Assembly (NCBI RefSeq): GCF_000801105.2
Contig: NC_079519.1
Coordinates: 15,515,828 to 15,579,827 of the forward strand
Source: Raphanus sativus
Taxonomy: Eukaryota; Streptophyta; Magnoliopsida; Brassicales; Brassicaceae
Reading direction: 5' to 3'
DNA length: 64,000 nt
A program made the translations under genes and the position numbers. Position 1 is the stretch's first letter; every line of letters starts with the position of its first letter. A model generated the notes under the pieces. The model was not told where the DNA came from. It ran no database searches and saw only the letters and a list, made by a program, of their open reading frames with translations. Shown here piece by piece: positions 34,403 through 43,300 of the stretch.

Positions 34403-35817
34403 TGTTGGGGTCAAAATCGGCCAAGACGAAATCGATGTCCGAAAGTCTCGGAAAAACATGAAAGATGTTAGAGCAACCTCGAGAGACTAATTGGTAATCG
34501 AGAAACCTTGGAAAAATATTTCGAGATTAATCATCTCGAAATCAACGGCTAGAAACGTTTTCTACACGAGGAAAAACCTACGGAAAACTAAAAACGCAAA
34601 AACACGCACAAGCCGAAGGAACCGAGCAGCCGACTCCGGTCGCAGCCATGGCCGCCAGGCGGCTAGCCCCTGTGCTGGCCGTAGCCGCCGCCGGCTAGCG
34701 CCCGTGCTGGCCGTGGCCGCCGGGCGGCTAGCCCCGTGCTGGCCGTGGCCGCCGGCGGCTAGCGCCCGTGCTGGCCGTGGCCGCCGGGCGGCTAGCGCCC
34801 GTGATGGCCGTGGCCGCAGGGCGGCTAGCCCCCGTGCTGACCGTAGCAGCCGGCGGCTAGCGCCTGTGCTGGCCGTGGTCGCCGGGCGGCAAGCCACGTG
34901 CTGGCTCGGGTCGTCGGACGGCTAGTCTTTGTGCGTAAGTTCTAGGCCCCCGGGTCGCCAGAAATCCGTGTTTCGCGACTTTCCGAGATCCCGCAAACAA
35001 AACTCCTTTTCCTGCTCCAAGATTTCAGAGAACCCGTAAGATGTCAACGGACAGAAAGACTTCGTATAAAACGGTGATGGTTATCTTAAAACACCATTCG
35101 CCCTAGCAATGGATCGAAGATCTTCCGAAAGACTCGACATCCAAGTAGGAGCATTCTTTCAAAGAAATCGTAGAAAACAACGGAAGTTCGGAAGACGGCC
35201 CGAAAGGGACCAGACCTGAACGGACGGCCCATTTACGATTTTCTAAAAGATAGATACGACGGTTTACAATTATCTTCACATAACAAGATAAATGTTAAAC
35301 TTCCGAAAGGATAAATGTCAAATTTCCGAAAGGATAAATGTCAACTTTCCCGATAAACACGAAGGCCGACGAAAATGGAAAAAGCCCAGCTCGCGGCAGA
35401 CTCAGCCCATCAAGAATAGACCGTCATATGGGAGTATATAAGCAAGGCTAGGAGCAGAGGAAGGGGGATCCGAAATCAGAAGAAAGAAACAACTCTAGAG
35501 CTAGAACTTAGGCTTTTGTTTCCTTTTTAGCGAGCTGCGACTCAACTAGGATAGATCTAGGTTTTGAGACTAGCGGCGATCGACAGCTCTTGCGGCCGAG
35601 ATCTCGACCTGTTGTTCGAACGCTCTCCGCAAATTCGGAAATAAGATTCTTTCTTTTGCTCTCTTTATTTTACGCATTTATTACCAAACTATACTCGTAT
35701 TAACTTCGTCGTACGTGGCCCAGCAGATAGCCGGGATCCTCGGGGAAAACTAGGTCAACTTAGTTTTCTTACGTTTAAACTTAACTAAAATCGACAGTGC
35801 GAATTTCGGTTCCCACA
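34403..35817 (+). repeat. TE3 LTR C (3' LTR)
   Basis: Runs TGTTGGGGTC to GGTTCCCACA, 1415 bp, preceded by the polypurine tract CTGGGGGGCTAAC (34390-34402). The minisatellite at 34635-34915 has about nine units. The TATA box is at 35435-35441. It is followed by the target duplication AAATA. Confidence 0.93.
34635..34915. repeat. GC-rich LTR minisatellite, LTR C
   Basis: Same repeat family as LTR B, differing at only a few positions. Confidence 0.85.
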
Positions 35818-35822
35818 AAATA

Positions 35823-36201
35823 TAACAAGTTAGAATGATTAAACCTGATCGACGAGATGTCGATCTATTTGTAGTGGTGTACGTCGATCGTTAGTAATGG
35901 TCGTGTGGTGTCGAGCGATATGAATGGTAAATGTCGGTTGACGGAATCATCATTCTACTCGGATCTTATAAAAAACTGCAAAATAAATCCGAAAAATAAA
36001 AGCAAAAATGAAAAATAATAAAATAAAGGAAAATAAAAGAAAACCTAATAGTGGGTTGCCTCCCACTCAGCGCTTTGTTATAGTCATTTAGCTTGACTGT
36101 GGTAGGTGTGTGACTCAGGCGGTGCAGTGGGGGTTGTTGTTTGCTGGTGGGCAACATTTCCCTCATCTTTGGACTCAGCAGCAGTGAAGCTTCTTGTGGT
36201 A
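35823..36201 (-). other. Athila-2 internal region resumed, non-coding, with hairpin
   Basis: Continues Athila-2 after the TE3 insertion. The hairpin AGTGGGTTGCCTCCCACT at 36050-36067 (6-bp stem, 6-nt loop) lies just downstream, in the sense direction, of the last ORF. Confidence 0.6.
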
Positions 36202-36645
36202 TCATCTGACTTGCAACCTTCTGTCCAAATCCTCCATGTCTAACTGATGTTGATCGAAATAAAATCTTGAATGCTCAGGTAGTTCTTCATGTTGTTCTTT
36301 GTCGTGCTGGTCTTGAATCTGTTGATCTTGATCTGCCAAGGATTCTGTATCGATCGTTGCTACAACTTGTGCGTCGGTCGTTTCGCTGGGAATTCTGTAG
36401 GTCGACTCAGTATCAACTGTGTCGATCGATTCTGAGCGTTGGCCTTGGTACTCAAGATTTCTCTGCATACTGTGTATCTCATTCTTCAATAGACCAGTAG
36501 CTCTGCAAAGGTTGGTCACTCTTTCATTGAGAGTGTCGTCAATGTCATCACTTCTTTCGTTGAGTCTTTCCTCCATAGAATTCATAGCTTCGTACAGCTC
36601 ATGTTTGATCTCATCAACTTCTGCTGTAGTGCATGCTCTCTTCAC
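36202..36645 (-). CDS. Athila-2 downstream ORF, acidic coiled-coil protein
   Basis: A 147-codon frame starting MKRACTTAEVDE. The first 80 residues are charged and heptad-like (MEERLNERSDDIDDTLNERV), suggesting a coiled coil. The rest is Asp/Gln/His-rich with Ile-Asp-Thr repeats encoded by TCGATCGA-type DNA. I do not recognise a domain. It may be the C-terminal part of the frame at 36946-37920, separated by a stop and frame change near 36650-36945. Confidence 0.5.
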   Translation of the reverse strand: MKRACTTAEVDEIKHELYEAMNSMEERLNERSDDIDDTLNERVTNLCRATGLLKNEIHSMQRNLEYQGQRSESIDTVDTESTYRIPSETTDAQVVATIDTESLADQDQQIQDQHDKEQHEELPEHSRFYFDQHQLDMEDLDRRLQVR

Positions 36646-36945
36646 TGGTGGTGGCTCGATGTAGATCGATATTGGCTACGCCTGTCGATCGATGTTGTTG
36701 TTTCTGTCACGAAGACCAAGATGATCTTAAACTATGCTCATTTCTTGTTGTAGCTCGTTCAGCTGTTGTGACAGTGTGTCCTGGTATCGCAGGATAGGTG
36801 AACTGAAATTGGCATGATTCGTCTCGTATGCTTTCATCCTATCTTCAAGTGCTGCGAACCTTGTGTCGATCGACGGTGAAGATTGTGTGTAGATCGATGG
36901 AAAAGTAGCATTTTTAGCTTGATATTTCTTGCGAATTGATGCTAG

Positions 36946-37920
36946 CTATTTCTGTAGAAGATCGATCCTCTTGCTTAACCATTCGACATTGTTGTTGAGA
37001 GGGTTGTAGACGTCTCCAATCCGTGTATTGATATAAGCAATCTCCCATTCATCTCTCTTAGGTGATGAACATTCTGGTCGGTCCTTGGATGTAGTCTTGC
37101 CGATGTCGATCAATGGTACATGTACTCTGTCGGTCGATATTGGTGGCGTAGCTTCCTTCTCAAGCATAGTTAATATGTTTCCAAGCTCCACTCTTATCTT
37201 GGCCATATCACTCTGGAAATCCTTGTAGCTGACATCCAAAGGCTGGAAAGTGTCTTCCACCAATGTGTGCATGTTTGCCTCAAGGTGTGCCTGAGCTCTC
37301 CATACATCAGTCACCATATCATCTATCTCCTCTCTACTGTAGGGTACTGGTGGTGGTCTGTATGCATGGTAAGGGCGTGTATGTACTGGAAGGCGTAAGC
37401 AACCTTTGTGAAAAAGTGATGCTCTCTCTAGAATTCTCCTTATTTGCTCCTTGGTAACATGGATGATTTCGCCATCAACTCCTCTAGCATAGCCAAACTC
37501 ATCTCTGTAGACACCATATTCATCCTTTGCTTCCCATTTGAATCTCCTGGATCCATCAGTATTGAAGGCACGTCGTCCAAACTCCAATCGTCTGTCGGGC
37601 GATCTGACTCTTGGTCTGTCGATCGATCCGGATATCCGCCGTCGATCGATGTTGATGAAATGATGTCGATCGATGGTGAACTCCTGGGTTGACCGAAGTT
37701 TTGAGGAACTGTATCCTCCCTTGTGGTGACGTGGTGGTTGTCCTGGACGTGAGCTAGGATGTCTGGATGGCCACGTTGCTGTGTGAACAGGTTTTCTGGT
37801 CCATTAGCAACTTGGAGGATGTTTGCTATGTCTTCTCTGGTTATGTGCAAAACTCTTCCATCCATTGTTCTTGCATAGCCATCTGTGTCCCTGAAAATTC
37901 CAAATTCATCAGGTGTTAGT
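36946..37920 (-). pseudogene. Athila-2 ORF with duplicated DG...H(V/I)T(K/R)E module
   Basis: Two frames overlap. The upstream one (about 37920-37440) reads DEFGIFRDTDGYARTMDGR followed by VLHITREDIANIL. The downstream one (37587-36946) reads DEYGVYRDEFGYARGVDGE followed by IIHVTKEQIRRIL. The two modules of about 36 residues are clearly homologous. The remainder is Tyr/Pro-rich, then helical. I associate such proteins with Athila ORF1-type products, but I am not sure of the domain name. A frameshift separates the modules near 37590. Confidence 0.6.
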
Positions 37921-38313
37921 AAACGTTCCTGATATCATAAGGATCATGAAATCGAGATTGAGCCCTGTTGAAGGCGTCGATCGATGGTCAAGTGGTGGTG
38001 GCGATCGATGGTGCACGTCTAGCTGCATGGTTGGATCGATTGTTTATGGTGTTGCAGTCCTCCATTGATAAGTTTCTAAATGCTGGAAGCTGTTGGGTAG
38101 AAGGTGAAGAGGTTTGAATTTTCGTGGCTGGAGTTGTCAACCTTTTATACCCATGTGTTGTCCTAATCGGTGTAATTCTGATTTTTTCCTGTCGTCCGGG
38201 TTAATATCTATCGATGTGATAATTGCTACGTCGATCGATGGACGATGTCGTTTTGCTGGATGAAGTAGATAATCGATCGATGGTGGGCGCTTGATGTCGA
38301 TCGATTGTGGGAA
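37921..38313. other. Athila-2 inter-ORF sequence
   Basis: No clear reading frame is continuous here, though fragments of Ser-Ile-Asp-rich coding are visible. It contains several TCGATCGA palindromes. Probably a decayed continuation of the flanking ORFs. Confidence 0.4.
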
Positions 38314-39681
38314 TCAATTTGCAAATCTGTCATTCTCCAAATAGTTTTCCCAAGCTCTCTCTTCCCAGTAGTCTGCATCATGTTCTTCACTGTGGTCTCC
38401 ACTGTGGGAAGAGGTGGCTATGTCTACTGCAAAACTCTCATGAAATCCGCTATCTGCCCAACTCCTTACTGAGTAATCATCTTCCTTTCGGCTGGGTGGG
38501 ATGGCGAAATTCGGGTAGCAATGATCTGGTAGATCAAGTTCATCATCTGGTGGGTCTCTGTCGATCGATGATCTATGTTTGTTGTCGATCTCCTCTGACT
38601 TGCTGGTGTCGATCGATGAAGTTAAGGTGCTGTCGATCGATCCCGAGTACTCTGTCTCGTACTCGACTTCACAATGACAAACTGCAATGATACCAGTATC
38701 ATCTTCTTTTACCACTGATTTGGCTGGTGGTTTGCCAAGCTTGACATGGTCGTAGTGGATTTCTGGATCTATCATAGTCAAGTACATCCTGTTGGTATTC
38801 ATGTCACATATGGCTCCTACTGTAGCCATAAATGCTCTTCCAAGTAAGAGGGAAGAGTTCCAATTTAGCTTGATGTCTAGGACATGAAAATGCACAGGGA
38901 CGATAGCATTACCAATATGTACTTCCAGGTCTCTGATCAAGCCTCCAGAGTTTTTCTGAGTGTAATACACAAATGTAAAGATCTCTGGTGAAGGCTCTAC
39001 TTGCAGGCCCAGATGGTCTGCTATTACCTTTGGTAAGATGCTGAATGATTAACCAGTGTCACATAGTGCATGAGGAAATTCAATCCCTTGTACTACACAG
39101 GGTATTGCAAACTTCCCAGGATCACTCTTCTTCTTCAAAGTAATCATTTTCCTCATATCTTCTCTGACATTGTCAAACCTTCTTCTAATGTCATTTTCAG
39201 TCTCCCTTATTTCTCTGAAGAACATCCACAATCTGCTTGTGAAGTAAACCTTCTCAAAAGGTTTCTCTGGTGGGATTCTGATAACTCTCTTAGTGAAACA
39301 ATCAATCTCCTTTTCATTAGCTTCCCTCTTAAGGTTCTTAGGAATCTTCTCCTTCCTACTCCTTAACCTTCTTCCTTCAGTTCCCTCTGATGTAGGTGTA
39401 GTGTCTGAAGGGTTACCAGTAGTCTCTGTAGGGTTAGTTTGTTGTTTCGGTGTGGGTCTGAGTGCATTGATTTGGTTGATGTCTATCGATGGTAGTTGCA
39501 GTTGGTATGTGAGAGGTGCGTGTCGATCGATAGGTGGAGAAAAGGGTCGATCGATAGGTGGAGAAAAGGGTCGATCGATACGTTTCTCATCGTTGTGTTG
39601 ATTGATGAGTGGCTCGTCTCGTCGGTCGATATCTTCGTAGGTGTGGGTGAGAGGGTGAGGATGAGAAGCCGTGAAGAGCAT
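38314..39681 (-). pseudogene. Athila-2 gag C-terminus and aspartic protease
   Basis: The frame 39681-39049 has an Asp/Pro linker with the repeat SPPIDRPF and a basic RLRSRKEKIPKNLKREANE. It then reads PCVVQGIEFPHALCDTG, where the protease active-site Asp-Thr-Gly is followed at once by a TAA (39049-39051). The frame continues without shift to 38314, with LLLGRAFMATVGAICDM as the second protease motif. The stop replaces a Ser codon and inactivates protease. The C-terminal 70 residues are acidic. Confidence 0.8.
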
Positions 39682-39838
39682 GTGTCAATATCCTAACCGC
39701 GTTGCAGTCTGCAGTTGTATCTGGAAATGAAATCGTTGGTGTCGATCAATGTGGACTAGTTGGTATCGATCGACACCAATGTGATCCACCGAAACTTAGT
39801 GAACTTTCCACTTCGAAGTCTCCTTCTTGTAGCTTCTC

Positions 39839-41284
39839 CTATTTCACCACTTGCCAGAAATCATCATTTATAATGGCATTCACGTTGTGTTTCCTATTTC
39901 CTTCCCCTACTTCCTTAGAAGTTCCAATTCTCCTGATAGAGTCTTCAGCTTGGACAATCTGTGTCTCAAGTTTCTTAACTTGAGTGCAAATGGTGTATAT
40001 CCTTGTGGTCAGATTTTTGAAGACAGAGTCAATCTTCCCATAGAAGTCTACTGTAAGCTTCTGCTGACCTTCTATAACTCTATCAATCATGGCATCAAAC
40101 TTACTCTCCTGGGTGGGTGGTGGTGGGTTTTGGTAAGCTGAGTTGCCGTAGTTCCTTGTGTTGGTGAAGGGTTTCTGATACTGTGAACTCTGGTTGTAGT
40201 TACTCTTCTAACCACTGCCAAAAAAATTTCTGTTCCCACTCTGGTTTCCATATCTCTGAAATCCAGTACCTCCAATGTAGTTCACATCTTCCTCTGTATC
40301 ATCTTCTCTAGCCTCTTCTTCTTCAGCTGAGCAGACTGGCTGCCCCAGAAATGCATGTAAAGCATCTATCTTGGCTCTGACTTCATTCATCTGGTCTTCC
40401 CCGATGGCTGCAACCGATTTCTTCTTGTCAGAGTCAGTGTTCTTGGCGCTGCTGCTGTTGGCTAGGTTATCGATAAGTCTCACAGCCTCTATTGGATTCC
40501 TAGTGTTGAAGTCTCAGAGCCTCTATTGGATTCCTAGTGTCTCACTAGGCTTTTGCGCGAAACTGGCGATTTTGCTCCTTAAGTCTTCAGCGCGTGCCTC
40601 ATCAAAGAAATTACGCAGGAAGGCATTTTTTATGTCGGCCCAGGATGTCAGTGATCCTGTAGGTAGATGCTTGAGCCAGTGTGAAGCTTCTCCAATCAGT
40701 GAGTATTTGAAGAGCTTGCAGAGTAGGTAGTCCTCAGGGAATCCATCCATACTAATAGCAGCGATAAGATCCTCGAACCTCTCCATATGGTCCATAGGAT
40801 GCTCGTGTGATAGCCAAAAATAAGGTATCTGAGACACGAGAGAGTAGTACTGAGGCTTGAGCTCGAAGTTCGGCTTCTGAATCTCTGGAAGTCGAATAGC
40901 TGATCTGTTGGTGTAGTACTTGTCTGGACGATTATAGTCTGCCAACTAACGTGTTTGAGCTTCTCCTGTAGCCTCAGCTTCAGGCTCAGGGATTATGTTT
41001 CCCTGTGCATCTTGCTTCTGACCTGTTGCATTACACAGATGACCATCTTGGTCATACAGGTTTCCATTCTCGCCCTGCGTGAGAATAACAATCGCGACCA
41101 TGCTTCGCGGAATAGTAGCGATCGATGTACGGTGAGTAGTATCGAACGATGTGGATCGACGAACGGTATCGGTCGACGGTGCTGTCTGAGTGTCGGTCGA
41201 TAGTTGAACGTGAGTATCAGTCGACGGTACTGCGATTATGTCGATCGATGCGGAGCGTAGGTCTTTGCGGATTGAGCGTTCCAA
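39839..41284 (-). pseudogene. Athila-2 gag
   Basis: The N-terminal frame (41284-40949) is rich in Ser/Thr-Asp-Thr repeats. A TAG at 40946-40948 interrupts it. The capsid core follows in frame (QKPNFELKPQYYSLV, HPMDHMERFEDLI, SWADIKNAFLRNFF). A stop and frame loss at about 40520 coincide with a 34-bp tandem duplication, and roughly 50 residues of the expected core appear missing there. The frame resumes as NPIEAVRLIDNLANS and continues to a helical C-terminal segment (VIEGQQKLTVDF). Confidence 0.8.
40473..40540. repeat. 34-bp tandem duplication in Athila-2 gag
   Basis: A 23-bp string (40484-40506) beginning AGCCTCTATTGGATTCC recurs at 40518-40540. The unit is about 34 bp and lies at the point where the gag frame is lost. 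Confidence 0.85.
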
Positions 41285-41440
41285 GTGTGCAGGATCCTCT
41301 GAGAATAATAGTTGATTTCCCCCTGTGGCTTCTGGTACTGCTGGGCATGTACCTGAAAGGACAAGAAAATTTTTTAATCAGAAAGGGGGTAAAAAGAAAA
41401 ACCTAAGATTAATAAGATTAAATCTAATGGCGACCAAAGC

Positions 41441-41458
41441 TCCCCGGCAACGGCGCCA
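41441..41458 (-). other. Athila-2 primer binding site (tRNA-Asp type)
   Basis: The minus strand reads TGGCGCCGTTGCCGGGGA, complementary to the 3' end of plant tRNA-Asp including CCA, to my knowledge the usual Athila primer. It lies four bases from the LTR end. Confidence 0.85.
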
Positions 41459-41462
41459 AATT

Positions 41463-41642
41463 TGATAGTGCTCAAATTACCCAGTAGAGCTTACTCTCTC
41501 AAATAAGAGGTACAGCTGTAGTACTTAGGGATCGAATCACGAGGAGCTAGGAAAACCAATTAAATAAAATCTACTTATTAGTCCTAGGTGAAGTTGGTTT
41601 ATATGATGGAAATAAAAATAGCAATTCCTAAAATGAGCAAGG
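41463..41642 (-). repeat. Athila-2 5' LTR, truncated
   Basis: The first 180 bp match 20566-20744 closely. The LTR stops at GAGCAAGG and passes into the TE4 LTR. About 1.17 kb of the LTR is missing. Confidence 0.88.
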
Positions 41643-41865
41643 TCCAGTCCCAAATCTCAATAAAACCTTTCCGCATTTATTTGATCACTTGTCGTTGGTT
41701 GTCGCAGAGAATCCGGACCTTCAGGGAAAGTTAGGTTTACTTAGCTTTCCTCCGTTTTACTTAATCAAAATCGACAGTGCGAATTTCGGTTCCCACAGTT
41801 TGGCGCTAGAAGGAGGGGGGGACGGATTACTCTTACTCTTACGGCCGCAAAACGCTTGATCAAAG

Positions 41866-42140
41866 CAATGTCTGGAAATATGAAAGACAAACTCACAGCT
41901 CACATCGACGCTGGTAAAACAACTTCAGCAGTGACTGCTCCTACGACCAACGCTTATGCAAACAGTAATCTAAGATTATCATCTTACGGACAAACGTCCC
42001 GAGAACGGACCATCCCAACCAAGTTCGGGTCCTATCAACCATGCACCCCCGTCCAAGTTCCTGCAACACGGTCCTCAGGTCCATGGACACAACCCCCCTC
42101 GTTTGGGATTATCGAAGAAAAACTTCGGGAAAATTCATAA
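41866..42140 (+). pseudogene. TE4 gag N-terminal remnant
   Basis: A 91-codon frame (MSGNMKDKLTAHID) starts 70 bp after the LTR, where TE3 gag starts. It is Ser/Thr/Pro-rich as gag N-termini of this clade are, and ends at a stop without a capsid domain. Weak support. Confidence 0.4.
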
Positions 42141-42857
42141 AAAGACTTGGTAGTGGAGACGGATTCCTGCCTGCCGTATAAAACGGCTATGGTTAGCTTG
42201 AACACCAGTTGCCTTAACTATACGGGGAATTGAAATATTTTCGGAAAAACCAGCGTCAAATCAACGGCTTTTTCTAAAGAAAAATCGTAAAAACGTCTAA
42301 GTCCCAAGACAGCCCAAAAGGGGCCCGAATCACGGCTAAACGACCCACATACGATTTTAGGTAGGATCGAGCCCAAGGCTGATATGACGGTCTGAGTTTC
42401 GACGGGAAATGGTTTTTAGAATTTCCCGGAAAAATAAAGACTTGTTCTCCTGGAAATCGCGGAGAAACCCCTGATTACTCATGAAACAGAAAGCACGACT
42501 GATCGGGTTACCAATCAGCGTTTCTAATGCTAAAATTCGATAACATTTTTACGGAACACCTTTCGTAAAATAAATTCTCGAAAATATTTCACGAGACAGC
42601 TTTTGCATGATTAAACTCGACAACATTTTACAAAACAGTTCCCGTAAAATTAACTCGACAACATTTTGTGAAATAACTCTCGTAAAATAAAAGGTCAACA
42701 ACGTTCTAAGAAACAATTCCTTGCTGGGATCATGATGAAATCAATGTCCAAAAGTCTCGGAAAAACAATTAAAGAAACCTGGAGAGACTAAGTGTCGATC
42801 AAGAAACCTTTAAAAAAATGAGAAAAACAGGCAGGTCCCGCGAGGAAGCACAGTCCC

Positions 42858-42998
42858 GGGCGGCTAGCACGCCCGTGCTGTCCCTAGGCGCCGGGCGGCT
42901 AGCACGCCAGTGCTGTCCCTAGGCGCCGGGCGGCTACCACGCCCGTGCTGCCTCTAGGCGCCGGGCGGCTAACGCGCCCGTGCTGCGCTGGTCGCCGG
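42858..42998. repeat. 35-bp minisatellite in TE4 internal LTR-like block
   Basis: Four units of 35 bp with CGGGCGGCTAGCACGCCCGT plus GCTGTCCCTAGGCGC. It is related to the TE3 LTR minisatellite but with a different spacer. Confidence 0.85.
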
Positions 42999-43084
42999 GC
43001 AACAAAACATTTTCTACACGAGGAAAAACCTATGGAAAACTAAAAAGAACGCAAAAACACGCACAAGCCGAAGGAACCGAGCAG

Positions 43085-43300
43085 CCGACTCCGGTCGCGG
43101 CCGTGGCCGCCGGGCGGCTAGCCCCCGCGCTGGCCGTGGCCGCTGGCGGCTAGCGCCCGTGCTGGCCGTGGCCGCCGGGCGGCTAGCCCTGTGCTGGCTG
43201 TGGCAGCCGGCGGCTAGCGCCCGTGCTGGCCGTGGTCGCCGGGCGGCTAGCCCCGTGCTGGCCGTGGCCGCCGGGCGGCTAGCCCCGTGCTGGCTCGGGT
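43085..43300. repeat. GC-rich minisatellite, TE4 internal block
   Basis: About seven units of the TE3-type 31-34 bp repeat, including GCCGCCGGGCGGCTAGC. Confidence 0.85.

Larger units (their letters stand above)
24619..35817 (+). mobile_element. TE3: non-autonomous Tat-like LTR retrotransposon array, TSD AAATA
   Basis: The structure is LTR A (24619-25956), internal region with gag-protease and antisense ORF (25957-31602), partial LTR B (31603-32138), a second partial internal region (32139-34402) and LTR C (34403-35817). AAATA precedes LTR A (24614-24618) and follows LTR C (35818-35822), so the whole array behaves as one insertion into Athila-2. There is no RT, RNase H or integrase. The two internal copies differ at roughly a dozen positions over 2.27 kb, indicating a recent duplication. 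Confidence 0.92.
20566..41642 (-). mobile_element. Athila-2: Athila-lineage gypsy element lacking RT and integrase, interrupted by TE3 and an N gap
   Basis: The 3' LTR is at 20566-21919 and a truncated 5' LTR at 41463-41642. The tRNA-Asp-type PBS is at 41441-41458. Gag, protease and downstream ORFs lie between 36202 and 41284 on the minus strand. The first 175 bp of the two LTRs are about 95% identical by eye. No RT, RNase H or integrase motif exists anywhere in the internal region, so it is non-autonomous. TE3 is inserted at 24618/35818 with a 5-bp duplication. No matching target-site duplication is visible for Athila-2 itself. Confidence 0.85.
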
